Shown in pieces: positions 17,063 through 27,677 of a stretch of 64,000 nucleotides of DNA. Each line of letters begins with the position of its first letter. Position 1 is the stretch's first letter. The position numbers and the translations under genes are program-made. Source of the DNA: Calothrix sp. NIES-3974 (GTDB lineage Bacteria; Cyanobacteriota; Cyanobacteriia; Cyanobacteriales; Nostocaceae); NCBI RefSeq assembly GCF_002368395.1, contig NZ_AP018254.1, positions 5,828,001-5,892,000 on the forward strand, given 5' to 3'. Below the pieces are notes generated by a model. The model did not search any database. It had not been told where the DNA came from and worked only from the letters and a program-made list of their open reading frames with translations.

Positions 17063-18730
17063 TTAAAACACCTCAAGGGAAAGAATAGTTTGGTCGTCTT
17101 CTTGGATATCGCTATCAGCTTGAATTTGGGCAAGTAATTTTTCTAAACATAACGTGGGTGGTTGTTGTTTCAACAACTCCCACAACCCCTCTGGTCGCAA
17201 CATCAAACGTTGCGGTACGGAGCCATTAAATTTACCATTTCGATTGCTATAGGATGGTGTGATCATCGCTTCGGTGACACCATCGCTTGCGAGTAATAAT
17301 GCATCTCCTGATTGCAAAGTTAAGGTGTCAATATCTGCTTTCCATTCCCGCTTGATTCCCAAGGGAATACCGCGTGTTTTCAGATATATTGGATGTTCCG
17401 AAGTTGATGGATGACGAGACCAACATAAAGGATAAATATGTCCAGCATTAGCACAAACTAATTCTTTTGTTGTCGGTGTATAACGAACTAAAACTAGGGT
17501 AATAAAACAGTTATTGGTCATTAAATCATCGAATAATGCCAAATTGAGATTGGCCATAACTCGATTCGGTGACGGAGGGTTCTCTTGGGATAATTCCCGA
17601 CGCAATACTGAAATCACACTAGCCATAAATAGAGCTGCGGGAACACCCTTACCGGAAACATCCCCCACTGCTAACCATAAATCCCCTTTAGGATGGGAAA
17701 ACACTTCAAAAAAGTCTCCCCCCACCTCCCGTGCTGGAAAACAACAGGCTTGTACTTTGGCTGATTTTATTTCTGGTAAACTTTGACGCAGCAGGTTGTT
17801 TTGGATTTGTCGAGCGACTTCCAATTCAGTGCTAATTTGTTTTTGTTTTTCTTGTAAGCTTTGATATAACTTGGCTTGGGACAAAGCTAAGGAAGCTTGT
17901 TCCGCAACACCAGCAATCAATTGCACATCTTCCTTTTGCCAAGGACGTGAACGTTCGTGCTGACACAATACCAACACCGCAAGTAACTGTTGTTGATAGG
18001 TTAATGGCACTACTAATCCGTGTCCAGTCCGATCATCATAAACACTGGATAGGTTATACTGTCGGCTTTCGAGGATTTTGGCAATTAAATCGCTCGAATC
18101 GAAGCTACACTGACCATGAACTTGACGGGACTGATGATCAACAAATTCCTCCAATGATGGTTGATTGCCTTCGATTGGCCTTAATAAACAACAGGTAGCT
18201 TCAAAACTCTCGCCAATTGTGGCCACGATTTTTTCCAACATACTGCGGTAATCCAAGGACTCACGAATCGCCGTCGTCACCACATTAAATAAAGATTCCC
18301 GTCGTAAAGCCAACTGCAATTCTTGGGTTCTTTTTTTGACGACACGATAGGTATCGGTAGCCTGCTCAACTACAGTACGTAATCTGTCTGGTTTCCAAGG
18401 TTTGGTTATATACTTAAAAACCTGTCCGGAATTAATGGCATCAACTAAATCTTCAACATCAGTAAAACCTGTTAATAAAATGCGAATTGTATCTGGAAAC
18501 CGCTCCACCGTCAGGCTGAGGAATTCGGTTCCATTCATTTCGGGCATTCGTTGGTCAGAAATTATGACCGCCATCTCCCCTTCCTGATCCAAGATTTCCA
18601 GCGCACTGAGCGCATTATTGGCGCGGAAAACTTGAAAATCACGCCGAAAGGTGCGGTAGAGTAATTCGAGATTGTCTAACTCGTCATCTACCACCATCAG
18701 CTTTAGTTTTTCTGCCCCCGTATCAGTCAT
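17063..18730 (-). CDS. Response regulator with GAF and PP2C (SpoIIE/RsbU) phosphatase output
   Basis: 555 residues with three domains. The receiver domain (about 8-125) has acidic pocket DD at 15-16, phospho-acceptor D59 in IISDQRMPEMNG and the KPW motif. A GAF domain follows at about 150-290, then a short coiled coil (QEKQKQISTELEVARQIQNNLLRQ). The C-terminal SpoIIE/PP2C domain (about 325-555) has GGDFFEVF, GDVSGKGVPAALFM and SDGVTEA metal-binding motifs. It should dephosphorylate a phosphoserine STAS protein in response to a histidine kinase and a GAF ligand. It is co-transcribed with the RsbW-like kinase immediately downstream. The cognate histidine kinase is not in the window. Confidence 0.9.
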   Translation of the reverse strand: MTDTGAEKLKLMVVDDELDNLELLYRTFRRDFQVFRANNALSALEILDQEGEMAVIISDQRMPEMNGTEFLSLTVERFPDTIRILLTGFTDVEDLVDAINSGQVFKYITKPWKPDRLRTVVEQATDTYRVVKKRTQELQLALRRESLFNVVTTAIRESLDYRSMLEKIVATIGESFEATCCLLRPIEGNQPSLEEFVDHQSRQVHGQCSFDSSDLIAKILESRQYNLSSVYDDRTGHGLVVPLTYQQQLLAVLVLCQHERSRPWQKEDVQLIAGVAEQASLALSQAKLYQSLQEKQKQISTELEVARQIQNNLLRQSLPEIKSAKVQACCFPAREVGGDFFEVFSHPKGDLWLAVGDVSGKGVPAALFMASVISVLRRELSQENPPSPNRVMANLNLALFDDLMTNNCFITLVLVRYTPTTKELVCANAGHIYPLCWSRHPSTSEHPIYLKTRGIPLGIKREWKADIDTLTLQSGDALLLASDGVTEAMITPSYSNRNGKFNGSVPQRLMLRPEGLWELLKQQPPTLCLEKLLAQIQADSDIQEDDQTILSLEVF

Positions 18731-19014
18731 ATTTGACTTTTAAATTGTTTTTCATAAATTTGGCAGTAGGCATTGTATACAGCAATACTTCTGATCCAAG
18801 CGACAGAACACAACAATCCAAATTACCCTTGTTTTGACCAATTTGGGTTGGTAGCCAGTATCAAACGTATCCTGTAAACAAGACCATACCTATGCATATT
18901 AAATATAAGCATGAGTCCATATTTACAAGTTACCCAATTTTCCTGGGATTTCTCTAGTTCTGACACGAGAAAAATATTAATTATTCTTATGTATCATCAG
19001 AAACAAGGTATTTA

Positions 19015-19725
19015 TTAACCAACAAGACCAGAACGGAGGGCGCGAACAGCAGCTTGGGTACGGTCATCGGCACATAATTTGTTTAAAATATTACGGACAT
19101 GGGTTTTAACAGTACCAACAGTAATATACAGTCGCTCGGCAATTACAGCATTGCTACAACCTTCAACAATTAATTGTAAAACTTCCAATTCGCGCTCAGT
19201 CAGGGTGTAGGGGTCGATAGAATCCTCTTCGCTAGAACTACCATTACGGGGGGGAATTGGTTTTGCGGGAACAGCACCGGTTTCAGGAGGGGAATTATCT
19301 TGGGCTTGACGCAGAACAATTCGCGCGATCGCTGGATCAATCCAAGAGTTACCACAGGATGTAATCCGGACTGCATTCAAAAGGTCGTCGTTGTCCTTCA
19401 TACAGTAGGAATCAGCACCAGCAGCAAAGGCAGCGAGTACGGCTTCCCGGTTATCCCGCAGGGTGAGAATCAGTACTTTAGTGTGAGGATTATCACTACC
19501 AACACTAGATTTTAGCTCCCGTGTCACCTCGATACCATCCTTATCCGGTAAGCCGATATCGACAATCGCCACATCTGGCTTTAAATTTGATAATAGCTGT
19601 ATTCCTTCGTTGCCATTGCCAGCTTCGCCAACGATTTCAATATCGTCGCTTTGCTGCAATGTAGTCCGAATACCCATCCGGGTTAATTCATGATCTTCAA
19701 TCAAAACCACACGAATTTTACTCAT
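19015..19725 (-). CDS. NarL/FixJ-family response regulator, Rre1/OrrA-like
   Basis: 236-residue transcription regulator. The receiver domain spans about residues 3-125, with D11, phospho-acceptor D56 (VAIVDIGLPDKDG), T87 and K109 (SYCMKD). A long Pro/Ser-rich linker (about 140-172) leads to a LuxR-type helix-turn-helix (LTERELEVLQLIVEGCSNA ... VGTVKTHVRNILNKL). The N-terminus MSKIRVVLIEDHELTR and the IGLPDKDGIE segment closely resemble the widely conserved cyanobacterial Rre1 regulator (OrrA in Anabaena), involved in stress responses, and the plastid ycf29 protein. That orthology is from memory. Its neighbour is the partner-switch operon, on the same strand but 284 bases downstream. Confidence 0.85.
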   Translation of the reverse strand: MSKIRVVLIEDHELTRMGIRTTLQQSDDIEIVGEAGNGNEGIQLLSNLKPDVAIVDIGLPDKDGIEVTRELKSSVGSDNPHTKVLILTLRDNREAVLAAFAAGADSYCMKDNDDLLNAVRITSCGNSWIDPAIARIVLRQAQDNSPPETGAVPAKPIPPRNGSSSEEDSIDPYTLTERELEVLQLIVEGCSNAVIAERLYITVGTVKTHVRNILNKLCADDRTQAAVRALRSGLVG

Positions 19726-20542
19726 AGTCGAGTTCTGCCCGTTTGACGCTCAAAGTTCAATAAAGTCTGTTGTCAACTTAATATCATCCAAATATTGCCC
19801 TATAGTGCCATCTAGATGTAAACCTACAATTGATAACCTCCCATCGATATATCTCCCGTGTATGTCACCATACCACGATCTAAAGATATCGATGTTTCTT
19901 TGATAAAGCCAGCATCTATGACAATTTGTTAGCTTGGCAATAGGCCATCGTTACCAAACACCAAACAAGTTTTTTCAAATTTACCAATTAATCAATTTTG
20001 ATTCGGGATACTTCCTCAATGTAACCAAAGAATCATTTTATCTAAATTGTGTCATTTTTTGAGTTCACTATATGAACAATGGGCACAAATAAGTATATAT
20101 ACCGCCTACTTGGGGTCTGCGGAAAAAGTCTGAAGCGTGAGGGTAGGGAGCAGGGATTAGGGAGTAGGGAATAGTTTGAAGTCAAAAATTCCACTTTTTA
20201 TTGACTGCAAAAAATTACAGATGCAAGGTTTTTGAGCTTTGCACACCTATTTGGAAAGCACTTTTGGCGATGAAAATACCCTCAAAAGCTTACAAGACAA
20301 GAATTTTACTATTTTTCAGCAAGCGCTACTTCCGGTTAGTATTTTCTGTCCGGATTGGCTGGTGAATAGATAGCATCTTGAAGTAATTATTATTTTTGCT
20401 CAAAGACAAAGCCGACTGAATGTGGGAAATATTGGTGTTCTAATTGAAAATAAAGTCAAAAGTAATACCCATTCTTGTCGAAATAAATTTGATCAACTAT
20501 GCTTCCTAATGAGTAAGGTGTGAGGGTAATCAAAAGTCGTCT
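19726..20542. other. Intergenic region between the NarL regulator and wecG-like gene
   Basis: 817 bases, AT-rich. At about 20115-20182 is a dispersed motif (TCTGCGGAAAAAGTCTGAAG followed by CGTGAGGGTAGGGAG). It recurs inverted at about 49171-49203 and, with a short deletion, at about 57270-57310. Nothing coding was found. The divergent promoters of both neighbours must lie here. Confidence 0.5.
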
Positions 20543-21310
20543 ATGTTAAAGGCACCAAAATTATTTTCAGTTTTAGAGTTACCAGTCCACGTCATGGATA
20601 ATTATCCAGATTGGTTACTCGAACGGATGAAACAGGGTTTGGGAACCCATGTTGTGACATTAAATGCGGAAATGACCATGCAAGCGGAAGCAAACAGCGA
20701 CCTATCCCAGGTGATTCGGGATGCGGAGTTAGTAATTCCCGATGGTGCGGGAGTTGTTTTGTACTTGCGTTTATTATTTGGTCAACGGGTCAAACGCATC
20801 CCAGGGATTGAGTTAGCAGAAACCCTATTGCGAGCGATCGCGCAAACAGAACCTTCTTTAAAAGTGTTTTTTTATGGTGGTACACCAGGGGTAGCGGAAA
20901 AAGCTGCTCAATTTTGGCAAAACCAGTATCCAGGACTACAAATTGTCGGAACCCATTCAGGATTCCACTCCCCCGAAGAATTAGAAGCCTTAAAACAAAA
21001 TTTAGCAGTCCTTCAACCCAATTTAATTCTGGTAGGTTTGGGTGTACCCCGTCAAGAATTTTGGATTCAACAACACCGTTACCTCTGCGACCAAGCAACT
21101 TGGGTTGGGGTTGGTGGTAGTTTAGATATTTGGTCAGGAACAAAAACCCGCGCTCCCAAATGGTTAGCGAATAATAATTTGGAGTGGTTGTATCGCCTCT
21201 ATCAAGAACCTTGGCGTTGGAAACGGATGCTCGCATTACCCAAGTTTGCCATCCGTGCCATTAGTTATCGTCTCAGTCCCAAGGCAACGGTTAGTCAAAT
21301 ATTACCCTAG
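20543..21310 (+). CDS. WecG/TagA/CpsF family (GT26) glycosyltransferase
   Basis: 255-residue inverting glycosyltransferase that in characterised relatives adds ManNAc or a uronic amino sugar to a lipid-linked GlcNAc. The family motifs are present: TLNAEM near the N-terminus (about 39-44), IPDGAGVV (about 65-72), VGLGVPRQEFW (about 158-168), GVGGSLDIWSG and the C-terminal RAPKWLANNNLEWLYRLYQEP, which anchors these proteins at the membrane. It is isolated from other polysaccharide genes and is followed by a MITE-like element and a hairpin terminator. Confidence 0.9.
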   Translation: MLKAPKLFSVLELPVHVMDNYPDWLLERMKQGLGTHVVTLNAEMTMQAEANSDLSQVIRDAELVIPDGAGVVLYLRLLFGQRVKRIPGIELAETLLRAIAQTEPSLKVFFYGGTPGVAEKAAQFWQNQYPGLQIVGTHSGFHSPEELEALKQNLAVLQPNLILVGLGVPRQEFWIQQHRYLCDQATWVGVGGSLDIWSGTKTRAPKWLANNNLEWLYRLYQEPWRWKRMLALPKFAIRAISYRLSPKATVSQILP

Positions 21311-21315
21311 TTTGT

Positions 21316-21445
21316 CCTGGATTTATCACCAACTTTTAGGGAATAGTCCGTGATGGGAGTAGAGACGACCTACCGAGTCGTCTCCAGGGGAGTCGGGAGT
21401 AGTAGGAAAAATAACCCATGACTCAACCTTAATCACTTGCTCTAG
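21316..21445 (+). repeat. MITE-like dispersed element, family 3 (CCTGGATTT ends)
   Basis: It starts CCTGGATTTATCACCAACTT and includes a GAGACGACC/GTCGTCTC hairpin (21362-21384). It ends in a degraded form of the 'aacccatgactcaacc...actcgtgag' terminus seen in the better copies at 38236-38373 and 43313-43419. It lies directly after the wecG-like stop. Confidence 0.6.
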
Positions 21446-21498
21446 ATGCAAGTTTGTGAGTTTTAAAAGGTTTGGTTCGGAATACATTTTTAGTGATT

Positions 21499-21548
21499 GG
21501 AGGCTATTTATACTTGATAATTAAGTATAAATAGTCTCCTATTTTTTT
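21499..21548 (+). terminator. Rho-independent terminator after the WecG-like gene
   Basis: A 17-base stem with one mismatch (GGAGGCTATTTATACTT pairing with AAGTATAAATAGTCTCC), a 7-base loop and a following T-run. It isolates the DUF262-HEPN cassette from upstream transcription. Confidence 0.75.
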
Positions 21549-21661
21549 AAACTTGAATAGTAGGGAAGAGAGAATAGGGAATAGCCATCATGTCCTTTGC
21601 TGATACACCCTATGGCTTGGCAATGATATAATACACATTTGATGTATGCGAGTTTTAGCTT

Positions 21662-22795
21662 ATGAATATCCGAGACAAAACAGACACACTTCAGTCGGAA
21701 ATTGATCAAAAAAGACAGGAAATTCGCTCAGATAACTACTCAACATCAATTGGAGAATGGATTAGCCTGTATCAACAAGGTGAAATTGAAATACATCCTG
21801 AATTCCAGAGATTTTTCCGTTGGTCAGACTATCAAAAAACAAAATTAATAGAATCTATTTTGCTAGGAATCCCGATTCCACCTATTTTTGTGTCCCAAAG
21901 GGAAGATGGTATTTGGGATGTGGTTGATGGTTTACAACGGCTATCAACTATATATCAATTTGTGGGTATATTGAAGGATGAAGAGGGAAAACTCATACCA
22001 CCATTGACTTTACAGAAAACAGAGTATTTACCATCATTAGAAGGTAAAGTATGGGAGGATAAAGAGCATCCAGATGGTTCTAGCAAGGGATTTACTCCTA
22101 CTCAGCGACTTTTAATAAAAAGGGCAAAAATAGATGTGAATATTCTGTTAAAAGAAAGTGACCCTTTTGCTAAATACGAATTGTTTCAAAGATTAAATAC
22201 TGGTGGTTCTATTGCTACTCCTCAAGAACTACGAAACTGTATTTTAGTCAGTTTAAATCCCGATTTTTATCGCTGGATTAAAAAACTTAGTGAGAATGAA
22301 AACTTCCAAGCCTGTATTGCTTTAAATGATAAGTCTCTAGAAGAACAATATGATATTGAAATTTTATGTAGATTTTTGGTACTGCGAAATATAGACGAAA
22401 ACTTGTTGAACAAAATTCCTGATGTTGATTCATTTTTTACGGAACAAATTCAGGAAATTGCTAACAATCCTAATTTTGACAAAGAATTAGAGCAAGCCGC
22501 CTTTGAAAAAACATTTCAAGTTTTATCTGAATGTATGGGAAGTGATAGCTTTAAAAAATATGATGTTAATAAACAAAAATTTTATGGTGGCTTCATGTTG
22601 GCACCTTTTGAAACAATAGCTCTAGGAATTGGTTATAACTATCTCCAATATCATTTAAGTGTTGGGGAATTGAGAAATAAAATTATTGAAATTTGGTCTA
22701 ATCCAGATTTTACATCGGCTTTTGGCAGAGGCAAAGATGCTAGAGCGAGATTACCGAAATTAATTCCCCTGGGTCGTAGATTATTTTCTGTATGA
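21662..22795 (+). CDS. DUF262 (GmrS/ParB-like nucleotide-hydrolase) protein
   Basis: 377 residues. The DUF262 domain, related to the ParB/sulfiredoxin fold and found in the GmrS half of type IV restriction enzymes, fills the N-terminal part. Seen are IHPEFQRFFRW (about 44-54), LLGIPIPPIF (67-76) and the catalytic-type D89-G-L-Q-R93 motif, then FQRLNTGG (about 178-185), a second conserved element. There is no C-terminal HNH (DUF1524) nuclease; instead the next gene encodes a HEPN protein and overlaps by 4 bases (ATGA). The DUF262 protein is therefore probably the sensor or NTPase and the HEPN protein the effector of a small antiviral or abortive-infection cassette. The AT-rich base use fits recent acquisition. 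Confidence 0.85.
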   Translation: MNIRDKTDTLQSEIDQKRQEIRSDNYSTSIGEWISLYQQGEIEIHPEFQRFFRWSDYQKTKLIESILLGIPIPPIFVSQREDGIWDVVDGLQRLSTIYQFVGILKDEEGKLIPPLTLQKTEYLPSLEGKVWEDKEHPDGSSKGFTPTQRLLIKRAKIDVNILLKESDPFAKYELFQRLNTGGSIATPQELRNCILVSLNPDFYRWIKKLSENENFQACIALNDKSLEEQYDIEILCRFLVLRNIDENLLNKIPDVDSFFTEQIQEIANNPNFDKELEQAAFEKTFQVLSECMGSDSFKKYDVNKQKFYGGFMLAPFETIALGIGYNYLQYHLSVGELRNKIIEIWSNPDFTSAFGRGKDARARLPKLIPLGRRLFSV

Positions 22796-23451
22796 AGAAA
22801 ATTCGCACTCTTGAGGATTTAAATCAGAGGTTAACAGATGATTTCGTCTGGAGAAAAAAAGAAATTTCTGATTTGAAAGCTTTGATTGAAACTAGGAGTT
22901 TTACGACTAGTAAACATAATGCCTTACTACGTAGTGGAGTAGCACTGTTATATGCTCACTGGGAAGGATATATTCGTACTGCTGCAACTAGTTATTTGGA
23001 GTTTGTTGCTAGACAAAAATTAACTTATGGGGAATTGGCGATCAATTTTGTGGCAATCGCAATGAAAGCGAAACTGAATGAAGCTAATGATACCAACAAG
23101 GCCACAGTATTTACAGCAGTGACAAATTTGATATTGACTCAGGTACATCAAACAAGCTCCATTCCCTATGAAGATATAATTTCCACCGCTTCTAATTTAT
23201 CTTCGGCTATTTTACGGGAAATTACTTGTCTCCTGGGTTTAGATTACTCTTTCTACCAAACGAAAGAGGTCATTATTAATGAACAATTACTAAAGCGCAG
23301 AAATGCGATCGCTCATGGTGAATATTTATCCCTCGACCGCGATGAGTATCAACAATTGCACGACGAAATCTTAGCAATGATGGAAAATTTTCGTACTCAG
23401 GTAGAAAATAGTGCTTGTCAAAAGTTGTATATACGTAATCAATGCACGTAA
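22792..23451 (+). CDS. HEPN-domain protein, MAE_28990/MAE_18760-like, putative RNase effector
   Basis: 219-residue all-helical protein. It shows the two hallmarks of this HEPN group: LLYAHWEGYIR (about 52-62) and the RNase motif R170-x4-H175 (RNAIAHGEY). HEPN proteins with R-x4-6-H are metal-independent RNases in toxin-antitoxin and phage-defence loci, and this subgroup is known to sit beside DUF262 or restriction-type genes. Its start codon overlaps the DUF262 stop, so translation is coupled. No antitoxin (MNT or similar) is adjacent; the DUF262 protein may restrain or activate it, which is inference. Confidence 0.82.
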   Translation: MKKIRTLEDLNQRLTDDFVWRKKEISDLKALIETRSFTTSKHNALLRSGVALLYAHWEGYIRTAATSYLEFVARQKLTYGELAINFVAIAMKAKLNEANDTNKATVFTAVTNLILTQVHQTSSIPYEDIISTASNLSSAILREITCLLGLDYSFYQTKEVIINEQLLKRRNAIAHGEYLSLDRDEYQQLHDEILAMMENFRTQVENSACQKLYIRNQCT

Positions 23452-23987
23452 TTATAAAAGTTGATCAAAGGCTAAAAATTATACAGCCATCCGAGGGGGA
23501 TTTGTGAAAGCTTCCATGTAGGGTTGTTAACAGTTACCAGTCATCAGTCAACGGCACGCTATTTTTCGCGACTTAAATCGGATTGCTTTAATTATACGTG
23601 AGTACTCCTAGGTCGTAGCTCGCTACAACGGATTCAAATAACCCCTCTCCAAACCTTTCCCCTCTTGGAGAAAGGCTTTGAAAACATAGATTTTTGGTTA
23701 AAACTACGGATTTTTCTGACCCTCTCCATCCTGGAGAGGGGTTGGGGTGAGGTTCATCGAATTCACGTTAATTATCATACATAATTTCATTACTTGCCGT
23801 TACATCTGTCTATGAATAGTTAATAAGGGTAATCAGAACTTATGAAAGTGATTTTTCCTACTCCCCATTCCCAATTCACAACGAAGAAGGAAATTTATTT
23901 CTGAGTGATGATAATTTCCCTTTGCTGAGTGGGAATACTGATTGCATAGCAAAAATATAAAATTTTCACGAACCCACTAAATCAGCA
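23452..23987. repeat. Repeat-rich intergenic region with MITE-like family 2, copy B
   Basis: Copy B of the family 2 element lies at 23482-23590 (left end TACAGCCATCCGA, core GTAGGGTTGTTAAC, right end TCGGATTGC). At about 23637-23756 is a second repeat made of 'cctctccaaaccttt' and 'ccctctccatcctggagagg' palindromic units, common in cyanobacterial genomes. The remainder before ftsE is AT-rich with no ORF. Confidence 0.7.
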
Positions 23988-24734
23988 ATGCCAACTTTAA
24001 CAGCAAAAGAAATACTAGAACAACAATTTCCTGCATCAGAGACAGCGACTAAATCCGTGGAAACCCCAACCGAGTTCTGTGTGGAATTTCGGAATGTAAG
24101 TAAGGTTTATGAAAATGGACGAGGTGCTTTATCTAATGTCAGCTTTCAAGTTGGGAAGGGGGAATTTTTATTTATTACTGGACCAAGTGGTTCTGGTAAG
24201 TCCACTTTACTCAAGTTATTGTATGGTGAGCAAATTGCAAGTCAAGGGGAAGTGATCGTCAATGGACAGAATGTGGGATTGCAACGGGGAAATCAATTAT
24301 CGTATTTGAGACGACAAATTGGTGTGATTTTCCAGGATTACAAGTTGATTCCCCAACGGACTGTGACTGAAAATATTAGTGTGGTTCTGCAAGCACAAGG
24401 TTACACCCGGAAGGAAATTCAGCGTCGTCTGGAACCTACCCTGAAATTAGTGGGTTTACAAACAAAAGCCAATTGTTTCCCAGAACAACTTTCGGGAGGA
24501 GAACAACAACGGGTTAGTATTGCTAGAGCAATTGTGGCTACTCCACCCCTAATTTTAGCTGATGAACCGACGGGTAACCTTGACCCAGATAATTCTTGGC
24601 AAATTATCCAAATTTTACGTAAATTAAATCATTTCGGTGCGACAGTAATTGTAACTACCCATGATGAACAACTGGTGAGACGTTGTGATACCCGCGTGGT
24701 TCGGGTTTGTAATGGGGAAATTTATCGACGGTAA
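23988..24734 (+). CDS. ftsE: FtsE-like ABC transporter ATPase
   Basis: 248-residue ABC ATPase with Walker A GPSGSGKS (65-72), the Q-loop in [12 protein letters not shown], signature LSGGEQQR and Walker [13 protein letters not shown] followed by the H-loop TTHDEQLV. The FQDYKL and short-loop pattern is characteristic of FtsE, which with the membrane protein FtsX controls septal peptidoglycan hydrolases. An N-terminal extension of about 28 residues precedes the ABC fold. ftsX is not adjacent, as is common in cyanobacteria. The TAA stop directly abuts the stop of the convergent UPF0182 gene. Confidence 0.85.
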   Translation: MPTLTAKEILEQQFPASETATKSVETPTEFCVEFRNVSKVYENGRGALSNVSFQVGKGEFLFITGPSGSGKSTLLKLLYGEQIASQGEVIVNGQNVGLQRGNQLSYLRRQIGVIFQDYKLIPQRTVTENISVVLQAQGYTRKEIQRRLEPTLKLVGLQTKANCFPEQLSGGEQQRVSIARAIVATPPLILADEPTGNLDPDNSWQIIQILRKLNHFGATVIVTTHDEQLVRRCDTRVVRVCNGEIYRR

Positions 24735-27677
24735 TTACTGAGCAACCCCTGGTGATTCAAAGGGACGGATGATGGGTACTGCTGGGGTTTCCGTTGTTTG
24801 GAAAATCCCTGCGAGTGCTTGTTCTAGACTTGGAGCCATGACAATCCGGTTTTCGTAGACGACTATTACCCGTGCTAGGGTTGGTAAACTGTTTTCAGTT
24901 GCTTGTAAATATAATGGTTCGACGTACAATAGGGACTGTTCGATGGGAATAATTAGTAAGTTACCTTGGATTGCTCTAGAACCTTGACGGTTCCAAAGGG
25001 ATATTTGCTGGGAGATTACGGGGTCTTGGTTGATCCGAGCTTCGATTTGTTCCGGACCAAAGACTAAACGCTGTTTGGGAAAGTTGTATAGAAGTAGTTT
25101 GCCATAATTTTCTCCGTCGGAACGAGCTGCTAACCAAGCAATGAGATTGGTGCGTTGACGGGGTGTGTAGGGTATGAGGAGAATAAATTCTTCAAAATCA
25201 ACTTTGGGAAGACTGGTAATCAGGTAGTAGGGTTCGACTAAACTGGGTTCGTCTGCGTAAACTTCTTTGGGGATTTGCCATTGGTCTTCCCGGTTATAAA
25301 AAACTCGCGGGTCGGTCATGTGATAAACCATTAACCGTTCGGCTTGAATTTTAAAATAGTCAATTGGGTAACGCAGATGGACTTGCAGGGTTTTCGGCAT
25401 TGATTCCAGAGGTTGCAGCAAACTGGGAAAAATCTTCTTCCAGGTTTGAATCACTGGGTCACTGGTATCTGCGATGTAAAATTTTGCACTTCCATTATAG
25501 GCATCGACAACGACTTTCACAGAGTTGCGAATATAGTTAATTCCTTGTTCCCCCATATCCGAATAGGGGTAATAATTACTGGTGGTGTAGGCATCAATTA
25601 CCCAAAATAAATGGTGGGGTGTACCGATATCCGTCACTACTAGATATGGGTCATTGTCATAGCGTAAGAAGGGAGCGATCGCCTGAATTCTTTGTCTGAT
25701 ATTACGGCGAAATAGTATTTTCGTATCGGGTTTAAACTGGGTAGTGACCAGCATTCGCCAGTCTTTCAGGTATTGGGCAAACATCAAGCGATGCCACCAG
25801 GAGCTAATGTATATCCCCCCTTCCCCATCGTAGGTAGTGTATACGTTATCACGACCACTGGGGTAATCTAATTCCTGTTGTTTTGTATTCGTCATCACGT
25901 AGTTATCCGTGATTTCCCCATAGTAAATACGCGGATGATTAATGGGTATGGTGGCACGGATCGATGGATCGGAGACCGTTAGGGCTTCCCCTTCAACTGT
26001 ACCAATATCTTTGACGAAATATTCTGGTAAACCCCCAGGAGCAACGGTGTTGACGGGACTCATGGTAAATCCGTAGCCGTGGGTATAAAGTAAATGGCGG
26101 TTGACCCAGGTTTGGGCTGCTTGGGGAATTTCTCGATAATCCAGTTCTCTGGCGGCAATTAGCACCTGACGGGTGTTTTTTTTGCTTTCGGAGGTGGGAA
26201 AGGTGTAGCGGTCGATATCTGCATCGGGAAATCGGTAGTAGGGGCGAATTTGTTGGAGTTGGCGATTTGTTTCTAGTAAAGGACGTTGATCCCAAAGGCG
26301 AATATTGCGAACCGTCAGGTCGTTATTTTCCAGGTCGGTGGGGGTGAGGTTGGATTGGGGGTCAAAGGTTTGGGCATTGACATTATCCAGATTAAATGCT
26401 TGTCTGGTCATGGCAATGGTGCGTTCGATGTAGGGTTCTTCTCGGGGAAATTCGTTGGGTTGAACGATAAGGTATTGGACTAGGGTAGGTATAATTTCCC
26501 CAACTATTGCCATTGTGAATATGGATAGGAGAAGACCAGAAACGACTACACGCCGACTTCGGGGATGACGTGGCCAAAAAATTGTACGTCCCAAAAGGTA
26601 TAAAGCAATTACCAGGGCAAAAATTGCCAAAAATGTGTAGGCTGGTAATTGGGCGTGAATATCGGTGTAGCTAGCTCCAAAGGCGACTCCCCGTGGTGAG
26701 TATAGCAGTTCGTAGCGACTCAACCAAAAGGACAGGGCTGCGATTAACATTACAGCTCCACCGGTACCGTAAAGGTGGCGTTTTTGTTGCCAAGAAAAGC
26801 CGGGGAATTTACCTTCACTCCAACTATTACCGGAGAGTAGATAGGTAGAGGTGACAGCGACAAAGGTGTAGAAAAATAAACCACCGAGCCAAAATTCGAT
26901 TAATTGCCAAACGGGTAGACTGAAGAAGTAGAAGCGGATATCCTGCTGAAAAACCGCATCTTTGGTATTAAAGGCGGTGGGTTGGAAAAATTGTAAAAAA
27001 TTACCCCAGTGTTGGCAGACAACCTGGGCAAAAATCAGTGAGAGGATAATCGCGATCGCATTTAAACAGGTACGTGGATATCGCAGGATCAGTACGGATA
27101 AAACCAGAATGGGGAGGAGATACCAGGGTTGACCTGTTAATTGTTGAGCTAATTGCCAAATTACTTCTGGTTGAAAGCGGGGGGGAATGGCGTTGATGAT
27201 GTTATAGTTGTTGTTACCACGTTGCCAGTAACTAACGGCGATTTGTCCGTAGTGGAGTAGTATGAGACCGACCAGCACACCCAGGCTAAAAATGGTGGGG
27301 ATAAGCCAGTAAAAGGTGACAGGGGTCGGGGAGATGGTATCTGTAGGTGGTAATTTCCAGGAATAACGTGGTAATAATTGGCTGGTGACAGGGGTTGGTT
27401 TAACTGGCTGTCGATATCGCCAACGCTGGGCTAATTGTAAATTACCTAGGGAGTATCCCAGGGCGATCGCCAAGACTCCAATCCACAAAAATCCTTGGGT
27501 GAGGAGTCGAGTCCAAAAAACCATTAAATAGCCAACTTCTCTATACCAAAGAATTTCTGCACCAAGATGACAAATCACGTCGAAGCAAATCCACGCTCCT
27601 AATAGTAGTAATAGAGGGCGGATAAGCGATTTCCAGTCAAGTTGGAATTGGAAGGGAAGTTTGGAGATTTTCCACAC
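24735..27677 (-). CDS. UPF0182 family large membrane protein
   Basis: 980-residue integral membrane protein of the UPF0182 family (found in cyanobacteria and actinobacteria), function unknown. The N-terminal ~400 residues contain about seven to eight hydrophobic segments. The remaining ~550 residues form a large soluble domain, with [20 protein letters not shown] and [10 protein letters not shown], a segment highly conserved in the family. The start used is GTG at 27677, which gives the hydrophobic N-terminus directly. The gene is convergent with ftsE with zero bases between stops, so the two 3' ends must overlap in the transcripts. Confidence 0.88.
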   Translation of the reverse strand: MWKISKLPFQFQLDWKSLIRPLLLLLGAWICFDVICHLGAEILWYREVGYLMVFWTRLLTQGFLWIGVLAIALGYSLGNLQLAQRWRYRQPVKPTPVTSQLLPRYSWKLPPTDTISPTPVTFYWLIPTIFSLGVLVGLILLHYGQIAVSYWQRGNNNYNIINAIPPRFQPEVIWQLAQQLTGQPWYLLPILVLSVLILRYPRTCLNAIAIILSLIFAQVVCQHWGNFLQFFQPTAFNTKDAVFQQDIRFYFFSLPVWQLIEFWLGGLFFYTFVAVTSTYLLSGNSWSEGKFPGFSWQQKRHLYGTGGAVMLIAALSFWLSRYELLYSPRGVAFGASYTDIHAQLPAYTFLAIFALVIALYLLGRTIFWPRHPRSRRVVVSGLLLSIFTMAIVGEIIPTLVQYLIVQPNEFPREEPYIERTIAMTRQAFNLDNVNAQTFDPQSNLTPTDLENNDLTVRNIRLWDQRPLLETNRQLQQIRPYYRFPDADIDRYTFPTSESKKNTRQVLIAARELDYREIPQAAQTWVNRHLLYTHGYGFTMSPVNTVAPGGLPEYFVKDIGTVEGEALTVSDPSIRATIPINHPRIYYGEITDNYVMTNTKQQELDYPSGRDNVYTTYDGEGGIYISSWWHRLMFAQYLKDWRMLVTTQFKPDTKILFRRNIRQRIQAIAPFLRYDNDPYLVVTDIGTPHHLFWVIDAYTTSNYYPYSDMGEQGINYIRNSVKVVVDAYNGSAKFYIADTSDPVIQTWKKIFPSLLQPLESMPKTLQVHLRYPIDYFKIQAERLMVYHMTDPRVFYNREDQWQIPKEVYADEPSLVEPYYLITSLPKVDFEEFILLIPYTPRQRTNLIAWLAARSDGENYGKLLLYNFPKQRLVFGPEQIEARINQDPVISQQISLWNRQGSRAIQGNLLIIPIEQSLLYVEPLYLQATENSLPTLARVIVVYENRIVMAPSLEQALAGIFQTTETPAVPIIRPFESPGVAQ

